DNA from: Cardiocondyla obscurior
Lineage: Eukaryota > Arthropoda > Insecta > Hymenoptera > Formicidae
NCBI RefSeq assembly: GCF_019399895.1
Contig: NC_091869.1
Location: forward strand, 6,820,001-6,884,000
DNA: 64,000 nucleotides
Direction: 5' to 3'
The notes under the pieces: model-generated
Seen by the model: only the letters and a program-made list of their open reading frames with translations
The model's database searches: none
What the model was told of the DNA's origin: nothing
Part shown: positions 34,213 through 45,483 of the stretch, piece by piece
Layout of the letters: every line of letters begins with the position of its first letter
Numbering within the stretch: the stretch's first letter is position 1
Made by a program: the position numbers and the translations under genes

Positions 34213-37200
34213 TAATGCCGCGCAACACACAGCCCGGCGAACTAGTTACAACTTTGGATATGTAATAGCGCGTGTAGGCGATTAGGCGGTCGACCAGCGC
34301 TGCCAGGACCATCGAAGTGTCGGATTACAACTTTGCCTGTATTTCGTCAAAAACGGTTGCCACGCAGAACGGGTTATTGTTAAGCGGCACGGCAAATTCA
34401 CCGTGAATGCGCGTTAATATTGTAAAATATAATCGTCATTAAAAAATTAATTGCGAATTTAAATGTAAAATTTTGGAAAGTTACGACCGTCTCGTAAACG
34501 CGATTTTGGCGAAACAAATCTCGCGCGGAAGCGCTGCTCATCGGGACGATTTTACAAGAATGGCGTAAAAAGAGGCGCCGCGAATGACGAGCTCGATAGG
34601 GAACAGGGGGAAAACGTCGCTTCCCGCATCACGGATGAATAGTGCGCGCCCCACGCGGAAAGCCACCCCCTTGACTCGCATATGTACTCGCGTTCGCGAA
34701 CGGGCGTAGAGAAACGGGCCCGAAGCAGATACGATTCATGCGGCCACGACGGATGGTTCTCCCATTGTCGGCTGGCTGTTAATTAGATATCTAGTCTTGC
34801 CGCTCTCTCAAATTTACCTTACACCGCCCGGCGCAGCCAGCCACCCCATTGTCGCCTGCTCCCACGGCAGTCGGCGTCTACTATGCGCCGCGACCGACTG
34901 CCGCCAACTGTGAATGGCGGTACGCACATTTGCGCGACACCGCGGTAATATCGCGACGACGGTACGTGACATAAATCCGAGCTTTTACTCTCCCTACGCC
35001 ACCTCGGACCGTACAACATCCGCAACTACGCAATCGTGATTTGGCTTCCATCGAAGACGAGTCTGTTCGAGGAAAAGAATTAATCGCGCGAATAAATAGC
35101 GAAATAAACTGAACGCAATCGAACGTATTCTCACTCACACCGGAGGCGAATTAAAATAACTTTTTTAGTAGCCACGAAGAATATTATATCGAGTGTTAAT
35201 TTATAAATATACGAACTTCTATTGATTATCGCAATCAATGTTAATTAGCAGTTATTTTTAATTACCGGGCGCGCCTTATCAAAAGTCCTCGAAAACAAGT
35301 GTTTCGCGTTGCGTCACCACCCGGAGCACCGTTCAAAGGACGTCGTTGGACATTAATTGGTGCCTGAGATCTTTGTCCCTGGGCGCGATTCGTCCATTGT
35401 CGTTCTCGACGAACACCCGGAGTCGTCCGGCCACGGTTCGGTGGCCACATTCACAGGATTAGCCAGGATTCGCGTGAACGCGGCCACACCACGTAATTGC
35501 GGTACGAATTTCTATAGGGTTACTCTGCGTAGGGCGCGACTCAGGTATCCCATTTCCTTCTATTACCGCACTATCCTTTAGCGGGCCTCTTATTAGCCGA
35601 TTCACGACTTAGTATCTGTAGCTCTCTAGCGGGAGAAATCGAAGATCGAGACAGGAGTAACAATTGAAAGCATCGCCCTGACAGAAACCTTAGCGACGTG
35701 AAAGTTCAGAGATTATTTTCAAATATACGTCTTTACACGTAACAATTTTGGAGATATAAGTACGGAAAGTCCGAAGTAAAGCGCTCAGAAACGCCTTTAA
35801 TCGCGCCTCGAGAGTGAAAGCAAAGGAGATCGGTAATCCAACACCCTTCAGCGATCCAAACAGTGAAATGAATTATATTATTTGCCATTCGGGGCAGAAT
35901 AATTAAAAGACGGTATGACGCGCGCTCTGCGCGCTTTCGGCTATCTTTCTCTCTCTCTTTTTCTCTCTTTCGCTTTCTGGTGCGCTACAATCCGCCGACA
36001 GGAAGGGTGAAAAGATTGACAGTGAATTATTTAACTCTGACAATTAAGGGGATTTAACCGTCCACCCAGTTTCCCTCGTCCCCCTATCCTCTAATAATTT
36101 CCTTTAAGATGTGACGATACCTCGAGAAATTATAATAAAAGAGACGTGCCTCGATATTGATTACGCTTCCCACTTGCCAGAATCTCTTTCGGCTTTTCGG
36201 ATATTTTTCCGCTTACGGTTGTACACCCACGTGTCATAATTATCCCATCTTGCCCCAAATATCAGCCGTCGCTCAGTCATCGTCGAGTACGTCCAAACGT
36301 AACTTCGCGGCGCGATCGATCAATTACGTAACGAGTGCAAATAATAGCCGACACTCTCGAAGTGCAGTTCTTAATTACTACGTATAGTCATCGCGACCGC
36401 GAACGAGCGTACGCACACACACAACGGCAAGAAAACATAGTGAACCTGACGCTGCTTTAATCAGTGCCGATGCGCCGCCGCGATGCGGCGTAATACATAA
36501 TGAAAATTGATGAGATAATCGCGAACGGGGGTCGTGAAGCCCGTAAGGGTGTATAAATAGGATAATATTGTTTCCAAGATATAGCCGTAATAGTGAATAG
36601 CGCGAGCACTCGAGCACGGAAAATCTTCGTGGTGCTTTGACTTGTTAAGTAAAAGTATTTTTAAACTCGAATCAAATTTCTTTACTTACAAAAATGTTTC
36701 GACGATTAAGTGGTTTCAAAAATTTATTATTACTATTTTTTTTTTCTTTTAATATATAAACTTTTATTGCAATTTAAAGGATCAAATATATTAATTTAGA
36801 GCAGAGACATGAATAATGATAGTTGCAGCAACGGTTGTTTTAACGCTTTTGCATTTGCGGTACGTGTTATTACGAGAAGCAGCACTTTATACAAATCGTA
36901 TCGCGGTGTTTGACATTATTACAGTAATGCCATTATGTACAGCGAGCTTACCGGTGGCACAGTCGTTATCAATAAGCAAAACAACAAAAACGCAAGAGCC
37001 GCACGTGTCGATAAACCGGCGGAACGGAAGGTTTTCGTCTAACGAGCACCTCCGCGCCACGCAACTACCCTCTTAATTAATGCAACTTTTATTATTGTTT
37101 CCTTGTAACAATCCGACCGCACGCGCTGCCCTCAATGTACCCCAATCCTTTTTACGTCCTGCCCTCGCTCGTTCTCCACCCCCGCAGTCCGTCCTTTCTA

Positions 37201-39892
37201 TCTCTATCTATCTCATTCGTCCTCCCTCTCTTTCCCTTGAAACGCACTGAGAGCATTTCGTAAACGCGGAACATCATTCAGGTAACTTTCGAAACGAACA
37301 GGTAGAAAACGGAAAAGGACATGTCCACCGGAGCGTGAATCGTTCACCGCGGACAAAAGTTGGTGGAATATAAAAGCGACCCGACGGTTCCACGCGCGTA
37401 GAACCGCGTAAAATACGTCGCATTATTTTGGATCGCGAATTAATGTCGTATATCTGTCTCGCAATTCGTTATTTCAATTCGCAACGTTTGTTAATTCGCC
37501 CCCGAATATCGCATTACCGCTTGGCGCCGCGAAATCACCGCGGCGGTACGCGAGAAAATATTTTACTCTCGTCGGACGCTACAGACGCGGCGGCCAAGGG
37601 ATACGAAGTCCCTCGGCAGTCTGACTCCCCTCGACAGCGCGACGTTGAGATTCACCGTTCGGACCGACGAACTTCTCCTCAAGTCAATGGAAATTTTATT
37701 TTAATTTTATTTTAATGAAAATGAGAGCGCGGGTAACGACGGCGGCGTATTAATTTCGCCTGTAACACGGTTACAACGAGCCAGTGATCCGAACAACCGG
37801 GCAATTAATCGTGCTCGTCTTACCGGAGACCCGATGAACTTTCGTTCGACGAAAAGCAATCAAAAACAATCGTCGGTGAACCCGGGAGCTTGAGAAAGAT
37901 TACAGTCCAAACATTTGTATTAAAAGAAATGTAAGTGCTGCATGCGCTCTAGAACAATTTACTAAAAAGAATTTTACGTCGGGCTCCTTTGTCGAGCAAA
38001 TATGTCCATATCCTCGCCCGATCCGCGAAAATACGACGAGCGCGTATCGATTCGCATATCTGATAGACTTATTTTGGCACGCGACAAACGCTGGGAACGG
38101 GACGATAAGACTTTACGAATCCTCGGTTCCTTTTAAGGCGACAGTTTTCTTCTGATTCGCGGGCCATTTCCACGGGAGTTAGGGCTTCGCGAGTGCGCGA
38201 AATTGAACGGAAGCCATCTACGCGACACGGAAGAGACGTCCTTATTCCCTCGCGATGAAATGAACAAGCGCGAAAGAGAGGAAGGAGGAATCCTGATGGG
38301 CTCGGGCAATAGGAAACAATAGTCGAGCGAAAAACAAAAAGTTCACTTCTCCCCTATTTCCCTCCCCCTACCCCCTTACCTTCCATACTATCCCAGGCAT
38401 ACGAAGTCTTCGCCTCGTCCTCCGATAGACTTCAATTATGAGCTTCCCGGGCATAAAAGAAATCTCAATATTACTGACAAATTTGAAAAGTTCCATAATT
38501 GATTCCTCGCAGCCTCCACCTTTCCCCCTTCGAATCGAAGGCGAGAGAAGAACTCCCGGGTAGGGGCTCGCCGAGAGTAGAAAACGGGAATGTAAGAGGG
38601 CGGAATGGGAACCAGAGGCAAAAACAATGGCCCCTTCCATTGCGAACTGTCCGATCGAAAGGATTGACGCTTCCGAGATATCCTCGAGAGAACTGACACC
38701 TTTGTCTCTGTTGAGAGCAAACGTTTCCAAGCACCCCGTCCCCATCTCATCGTGATTGGCCGGCCGACTCTAAGGGAGACATCGAAAACACGGTGTTCGC
38801 TCATCTCTCAAATTGAATAATCTTTTGCATTTCCGAAGTAATTAAAAAAAATAAAAAATATTAAAAAAAAAAAACGAGAATATAATTCTAAAAATAATAT
38901 AATTTACAACTTAATAGTTATAACTTTATAATTAAAAAAAATATAAATTAATCAAATAGAAAATGTACTAAAATAATATAAAAAGGGGCTTGCATGTTTT
39001 CGAAATATTTTCAGAAAAAGATACATATCTATAGGATCGTTCTATCCCCTGAGAAGCGGCCTGAAAAGAAGAATAGGAGGGTAGAAAGTCGTAACGATGT
39101 CGCGTGGGATGCATTGTAGCACCATCGTTTGCGATTTATCGCAGTAATTATGAGGCTGTATTCGATGGTCATTAACGTTTCGCCACGACCACCATATGTC
39201 GACAGAACAATTTTTATTAACGTCAAATAGCACCGTCTACTATTCGTTGTCGAAATCGTGCCTTCTCACGACAGTCCGCGATTGTTCTCCGCCGCCGATA
39301 ATTTACTTATATTGCTAGTCGATATGTTTAATCGTGATTCAGTATCGAATTCTCCAAAACGAGCGTGCTTCTCCAGTAGATAAGCAAAAGATACGATCTC
39401 ATAAGAATAAAAATGTTGATGAGCTTTCTTCCGCAAGAGCGATTAAGAGAAATTTACACTGTATAAAAAGAAAATTATATCGCGCTAGAAGAATTAAACT
39501 CCATCGGTAGAAACAACTTTCCGATAAAATAAAAAGTGTTCCAAGTTTAAATTGGAATAAAATTAACAAAAGAATAGCTTTATTCCAATATTCTTCGGTC
39601 TATTCTCGGCACATTCGCATAGCAATGTGTCCCACGCGCGCGCGAACTAAGGAAATAAATTTTACAATTTAAATCGAAGCATCCCTTATCCTGTGCGGCC
39701 ACTGGGGGAATCGAAGCGCAAGGATCTTCCGCGAGAGAAGGATGTTTTGGGACGCGCGGCAACAGTCACGTTTTCAGTCCGCGTGTCCGTCACGTATGCA
39801 TATCTTGGGACACCGTGGTGAAACTACCCTTGGCGCTCGGCAACCCGTGGCTACGTCTCAGCCGGGCCTCGCTCGCCTCTCTAGTCCGCTCT

Positions 39893-39925
39893 CCCTCCCC
39901 CCCCGGTTTTCCCCCCTTCAGACCC
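39893..39925 (-). other. potential G-quadruplex on the minus strand
   Basis: C runs of 3, 8, 6 and 3 bases with loops of 1 to 6 bases on the + strand; the eight-base run can supply two tracts. Confidence 0.4.
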
Positions 39926-40662
39926 TTCGCTCCCACGCGAAAACCCGTTTTCCCCCTCGCGGCCGCTCCCGTGGGAGCGCAGAACCGGACGTACGTGGTC
40001 AACGCGGGCCAAACTGTCGGCAAAGTTACGTAAAATAGTTAGCGACACTTCCAGCGACCCGCCGCTCGCTCCCCTTCCTACCCCGGCCGTGCCACCTCCG
40101 AGCAGACAGCAATGGTACGGACAGGCTGACCGGAGTGCCTCGGGAGTAAAAGGAGGACGAACACCCGGGGAATGAACGAGGGGGAGGATGGATACGACAA
40201 ACGGGCTGTAGCACGGTATTCTGTCCGTTCGTCACTGATATATGGCCAACACGGGGACCTTGCACCCCGCCTGAGATACAACACGTACGTGACCGATATG
40301 CGCGAGATATCTATAGACACGCATGTCATCTCTTAAGGGCGCTCCCGCGCGCCAGGATGTATGCGTAGGGCTCGGCCTTGGGTTCTTTTTAGACATGATA
40401 ACGGCGAATGCGCTTGCACACCCTGTGCATATAACCGGCAGCGTCAAAGCGTCGTAAATGGCAACGCGACTTCTCTTTGGAACGAAACTCTTGCTTTTGC
40501 CTCAGAGAAATTTATTCATAAAGGAAAATCTGATATTAAAACGTGTGCAACGGGGTACGCGCGTTACGAATATTAAAAGCACTTTGCTTGAAACACCCAA
40601 CATCAGTTTTGCAACATTTTTATATCATTAATGATACTACGTATAATATTTAAACGTTTCTA

Positions 40663-40715
40663 TTAAAAAAAAAAATAAAATAAAATAAAATAAAATTCAA
40701 TAAAATATTATTTTA
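40663..40715. repeat. (AAAAT)n microsatellite with A run
   Basis: An A-rich start followed by about five AAAAT units, then a TTCAATAAAAT degenerate end. Confidence 0.85.
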
Positions 40716-42175
40716 TCATTGTTATCAAAATTCATATTAAATATCATTTTACTTATTGTCCATTAATAGTTTATCTTTCCTAAAGAAAAAGAGAGGAAGA
40801 GAGAGAGAGGAAGAGAGAGAAAGACGAGTTAATTGCCAACTCATTCGTAGCGGAGAGGAAAGCCTTGGGATGCTGGTTCTCCTAGCAGAGCTTGTGTTTC
40901 TAGGACGCAGTCTACCCTCTTCTCCGCTGCTTCCCTTCGTATCCCGTTTGTTTCTAGGGGCTCCGCAGACTGGCTAGAACGCCCGGGGCCAGAGCGGTGG
41001 TCCCGGGCCTTCACGAGCGCAGCTTGGCTCCCACCTACAGGCGGAACCATTTTATTCCGTTGACTATAACGCCAAACTTACTTGGCCGTGCACTAACCAT
41101 TGCTACTGCCGACCCTCTCTACTAGTGGCACTGACGCAGAACCGGGCTAAACAGCAAGTTCAACGGTGCCGTTGTATCGCCACCTCCTGGGGATATACTA
41201 GCACCCTACGAGAAACCACCGAAGGTTTACCCGACCCTTTCCGCAACGATTCTCTTCGTGCTCCTTCTAGAGCCTCCGGTAATGTTCGCTACAATGGTAC
41301 AGTCCGAAAAATAAACTGCCAGCGAAACAAAAATCGCCGGCAAGTAACAGAAAAGCGAATTGTTTAAATGGATTTTAATTGAAATTGTCATTAATGCGCT
41401 CAAATGTGCAAAATAAATTAAAGGCATTACGAGAAACGTGAAAAGTAAGATCTTATTTTTAAAATATTAAAGAGAAGTATATTTATAACGTAGATTTCTG
41501 TTAATTGAAGTATTAATTAGCAAGATTTTTATTATTCTTTAATTTAATCAAAAATCTTATAGATTCTCGATAAGATCGACAGATTTAGACAGAAATTGTA
41601 AAAGTACTTGACAAAGTTGGAATTAGATCCGTCCGTAACACAGGTTACGGAACTCTCGGCCAGGTAACCGAACTTTACGGAGTCTGCGCTCAGGACAACG
41701 AGACTCTTCGCTTTCGCGCCGCGGAAAGTCTCGGAACTTTGGTATCGAGTCGCGAGGGAGTCTTCGCGCGGTAATATTCAAGGTTATTCGCTGCAACCAA
41801 GGTCGCACTGCTCCACCGTACGAATAGGTCAAGGTTCGCGATGGGAACGAAGGCGAGTAGTGGCGAAGATAGGGCGAACGTCCCGTCAAATAAATACAAA
41901 CGACAGGCAGGCCGAAGAAGAACAGACGGACAGAGGGGTTGGGCAAGTTTTTCCTCGGGAAATGGACTCCCGTTAAAATATTTTTTACGACACTTTTCCC
42001 GCTCGCATTTCCCCGCCGTCGTCCTGTGTCCGCGGTTACCGGTAGTCGAACTCCGGAGCAGAGTTCGCCAAGTTTCGCCATTAGACACGGTTAAAACTTT
42101 GTTCGAAACACTTTCGTCCGCGTGCCGTCCGCGACCGTGAAATAAGCGTGCTAAATTCTGAATATTTTCTTCTCA

Positions 42176-42206
42176 CCCTTACCCTCCCTCCCTCTCGTCC
42201 CCCCCG
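42176..42206 (-). other. potential G-quadruplex on the minus strand
   Basis: Four short C3 runs and one C7 run on the + strand are separated by loops of 1 to 5 bases. The location is within a GC-rich patch of no assigned function. Confidence 0.4.
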
Positions 42207-43706
42207 GCGACCGTCCCTCTTGCCCGGAAACCCCCCGTTCCACTTTCGTTCCCCGGACTGGTTCCCGCGGACCCCCCGAATTGACCGCCGTTTCCGGTCT
42301 CGCCGGAATCCGCTGGCTCTTACGCGCCGATCTGTTCCTACCTCTTCCAAGTTCCGCACTTTCGAAGCAAACGCTAACTTCTTGGCAATGAATTTATGCA
42401 ATCGCTAATTTAGTCCGCGGATATAAACTATCTTCGAATCGACCGTATCAAACGCGAAATGCTAATTAAAAGTAGAGCACCGTAAAATCGAATTACGCGG
42501 TGAACGCCTCGATATTGCCGTCAGCTAATCTCTCTTAAACGATTTAATGAAATTTGTAACGATAGCGACGCGAATATGCACACATTTCGCTAACGGCGTC
42601 TCATCTCGTAACAATTCGCCGTTTATTCTATTAATAAATAGTTGTAAATTGAATATAATGCACGGTAATATTTTAATTATAAATATTTAAGAACAATTTA
42701 CAACAACTAATTAAAAAAAATCGATATCTATGGAAAGCATCCCGATACAACTGAGATATAAATGCAACGTGTACTGCTCCACGCGCTTGCGTTTCGTTAA
42801 ATAAAAATCCTACATTGTTGTAATCGTAAATTGTCAATGATCTCGATAAAAGACACCCGTGACTACCTTTCGTCGATGTATCGCTCTAATTGTCACCAGA
42901 GACGTTTTCAGGGATGAAGGGAGACGGTACTTCTGGAGTGGAAGGCTAATTGTCGTCGAACGAAAGGTCCGAGAGGGTGACCGCATCCCTCGCGGCATCA
43001 ACACGGCAAGGCACTCAAGCTTGGTCGTCTTTTAACTCATGTGGTGCACGTTCCTCCGCCGTGCGAGAGGGTTAAATACGGAGTTACTCGGTTCCCCTCT
43101 AAGCCTGTTATACGTCTCGAGGGGGTAGTCCCCGATCTCCTTCCTCTTTCCTACCTCGGACGATGCAGAAGCCAAACGACCTCCATACCTTTTCTTGCGT
43201 CTCTTAATCGACAAACATGATTTCAGGAAATCGCTGCCTACCTCGCTCGCAAATCAGTCCTCAGTTCTACGTGAGAATTGCACACCTCGCATTTCTTTTA
43301 TTGAGAGAGAAAGAGAGAGAGATAATACTTAATTGTATCATTACGCTAAAAAAATATAATTTAAATATTTACAATTTTATTTATAATATAATTTAATCGT
43401 AATATAATATCATAATTTTGAGAACGTAATTTAAAAAAAAAAAAAAACTGCAAGCGTTATTTTTACGTCATGAAGATCTACGGACAGCCACTTTCCACGT
43501 ATTACACTGAACGACAATGAATCGATTGAGAACGGATAGCAAAATCGTAAGAATGTCTCTCGTAAGAATCGTAAGTAATAGAGTGCCTTCGTGCATAAGA
43601 CCGCTGGACGCGCCGTGTGGCCGGCGAAAACAACCCGTTCGAAATTCACGCAAACAAATAAGTCAATAAAACGATGTGTTCGCGCTATTAAATTGTCTTT
43701 AAACAG

Positions 43707-43833
43707 CGGCCATTCTTCGAAATCGTGCTAGAAGTCGCCGACAAAAGAATCACTGCTAACTTCGAAAACAACGAGAAAGAACGATATCGATTTTGCATAA
43801 TACAAGATACCGCGGAACGCGCGTTTTGCACAC
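43707..43833 (+). CDS. possible internal coding exon, 42 codons, unrecognised
   Basis: An acceptor CTTTAAACAG (modest pyrimidine tract) precedes CGG at 43707, and a strong donor CACAC|GTAAGTT follows at 43834. The frame starting in phase 0 is open from acceptor to donor and begins RPFFEIVLEVADKRITANFE, ending in FCIIQDTAERAFCT; residue use is ordinary and not low complexity. It ends in phase 1. It contains no ATG, so it would have to be internal. I recognise no domain. It cannot be spliced directly to the 45186 candidate in that exon's open frame. Chance frames of 42 codons are common, so the support is the paired splice sites and normal composition only. Confidence 0.18.
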
Positions 43834-45185
43834 GTAAGTTCCTTCTTGCTTTCGTTCTTTTACGCTTTACTTATACATTTTTTTTTTTTTTAGGGAAAAG
43901 TATATTACACGCGAAAAAAAAAATAATAGCAAATAAAATTAACAAGATAAAGAAAAATTAAGCTGACATTTACAGCACGCTGATGCATTTGCACATCGTT
44001 TTTATTGATAAGCGTGAGTAAAAACAAAATGCTAATGATGACAGGGAGGCGATACGATCTCTCTCTCTCTCTTAGCTTGTTTCCCTTCTGCTAAATAATT
44101 CGTTGTGGCCATTTAGGTACACGAAGGTCCCCGCCCGGATGATCAGACCATCCAAACTATCGAGGCTGACGGCGATTAATCCGGTATATATCGCATACCT
44201 CTGGGAATCATTAGTCGCTGCTGGTCTCGCTCTATAGATCGTCAGTGGAACTGATATCGCCAAAAGCACGGAAAGTAGCTCGCGAAGAGGAGGACGAAGC
44301 AGCGGGGGGGCAACAGCGCCTATGGGCGATGCCTTCACTGGATTAAAGGCGCATTACACCGCTCCAAAGGGCTCCTAATTAGATCCGGAAAGAAGCAAAG
44401 GGTTCTCCGAGTCGCGTAACTCGGTTTACCGAAGGGAGAAACCTACTACCTCTCGGCTCTCTCTTGGCATTAACGGCTTTCGCGTCCGTTGAGAGACGAC
44501 CTTTTACCGCCCCTTCTTAACCCAATCGCCCCTTACCGATCAGCCACGTTCGCGGATATGACTAAAAGCTGTCAATTACAACAAGATATATTCGAATGTT
44601 CGAAAATTGTGACATTTTTTTTTTTTTTTTTGAAATAACAGAATGCGCAAGTTGTCGATCTTTAAAAAATGTGTTTCCGTAAATTTTTGATTAAAAAAAA
44701 AAAAAAGAAAGATAAGAAATTGACTTGAAGCTCGCCATTACACGAAACATCGGCGACCAAATAAAAGATATTTCAGAACAAGCGTACAACGGGGAGGGAA
44801 TGCGCCTTTTATCGGACGAAGTTCGAGCCATTCGGTTTTATGGGTTCCAGGCTAAATACACGTAAGGGCTAGATCTACTTCTTCGTTTCAACATTGCATT
44901 ATAAGAGGCTGGGGGTTTGTATCTTGGCTGAGTTATACGAACCGCCGTAAGTGATTGGCAAACAGATCGGCAGTCTTTACGACTAAGTACTTATCTGTGG
45001 TATCATAGTTTCTGCAGCTAGATAGATCTGTTGACCAAAGAAGCCGGAACCAACGATAAAAAAATATTTAATGCAACGAAAAAAAAAAAATAAACAATTT
45101 ATTATTAATAACAATATTGCTATATTATAATTAAGATACCGCAGTTTCGTAAGTTTCAAAATTTTTGATTCTAATATTCACACAG
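43834..45185. other. non-coding interval between two candidate exons
   Basis: A/T-rich around 43860-43960, 44610-44720 and 45050-45130, with balanced DNA at 44070-44560 and 44790-45040. No open frame stands out. A minus-strand frame at 44072-44338 (88 codons) has no support beyond being open. Confidence 0.4.
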
Positions 45186-45483
45186 CTGCAGGATTCGTTT
45201 AATAAAGAGAAAGAAACGAGGGATCGTTGTAAAGCTCATCGCGACGCCGCCGTGAAAGCTCAAGCGTTAAGACAAGAAAAGGAAAAACGTCACCGCAACA
45301 TCTGGGCACATAGGTGCACCATAGTGGAACGAGCCGCTCAACTGCGTGCCTTAGCAACGGGGAAAAAAGCGAAAGAAAAGCAGAACGAGGTGGAGGAGGA
45401 CCAAGAGGAGGGTGAGAAAACGGGGGTGGAAGAAAAAGGAAGTGGAATAAGGGTAGCAAGCAGAAGAAGAGGAAGAAGAAAAG
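45186..45483 (+). CDS. possible internal coding exon, helical Lys/Glu/Ala-rich, unrecognised
   Basis: The acceptor ATTCACACAG is preceded by a branch-like CTAAT; the donor candidates are AAAG|GTACGG (after 45483) or GGAGG|GTGAGA near 45411. The phase-0 frame is open throughout and continues to a TAA at 45657-45659. Residues 1-60 read as a charged, heptad-compatible helix (for example KEKETRDRCKAHRDAAVKAQ), and residues 65-99 become Glu/Lys/Gly-rich and low complexity. No ATG occurs near the start, so this would be an internal exon. I do not recognise the family. The mixed codon use of the first 60 codons looks more coding-like than the repeat-driven frames elsewhere. Beyond about 45490 the frame is GC-rich and probably not coding. 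Confidence 0.3.

Larger units (their letters stand above)
28101..43706. other. non-coding interval
   Basis: No supported gene was seen. It includes GA arrays at 28829-28856 and 29589-29606, a CT array at 30297-30325, T15 at 31189-31203, GC-rich patches (32560-32830, 34600-34930, 39830-40020, 41700-42320), alternating purine-pyrimidine DNA at 34070-34212, the AAAAT array at 40663-40715 and AT-rich spacers (38820-39000, 42600-42720, 43330-43440). Two minus-strand donor sequences preceded by open frames (38380 and 41081) are recorded as findings. Confidence 0.45.

Noticed and set aside
36816..37076. 86-codon ATG frame with a hydrophobic start
   Set aside because: No poly(A) signal, no promoter motif and A/T-rich composition; weaker than the 8.9 kb candidate on every count.
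39118..39190. Match to the miR-285/miR-29 seed (TAGCACCAT)
   Set aside because: Only nine bases match and no precursor hairpin forms with either flank.
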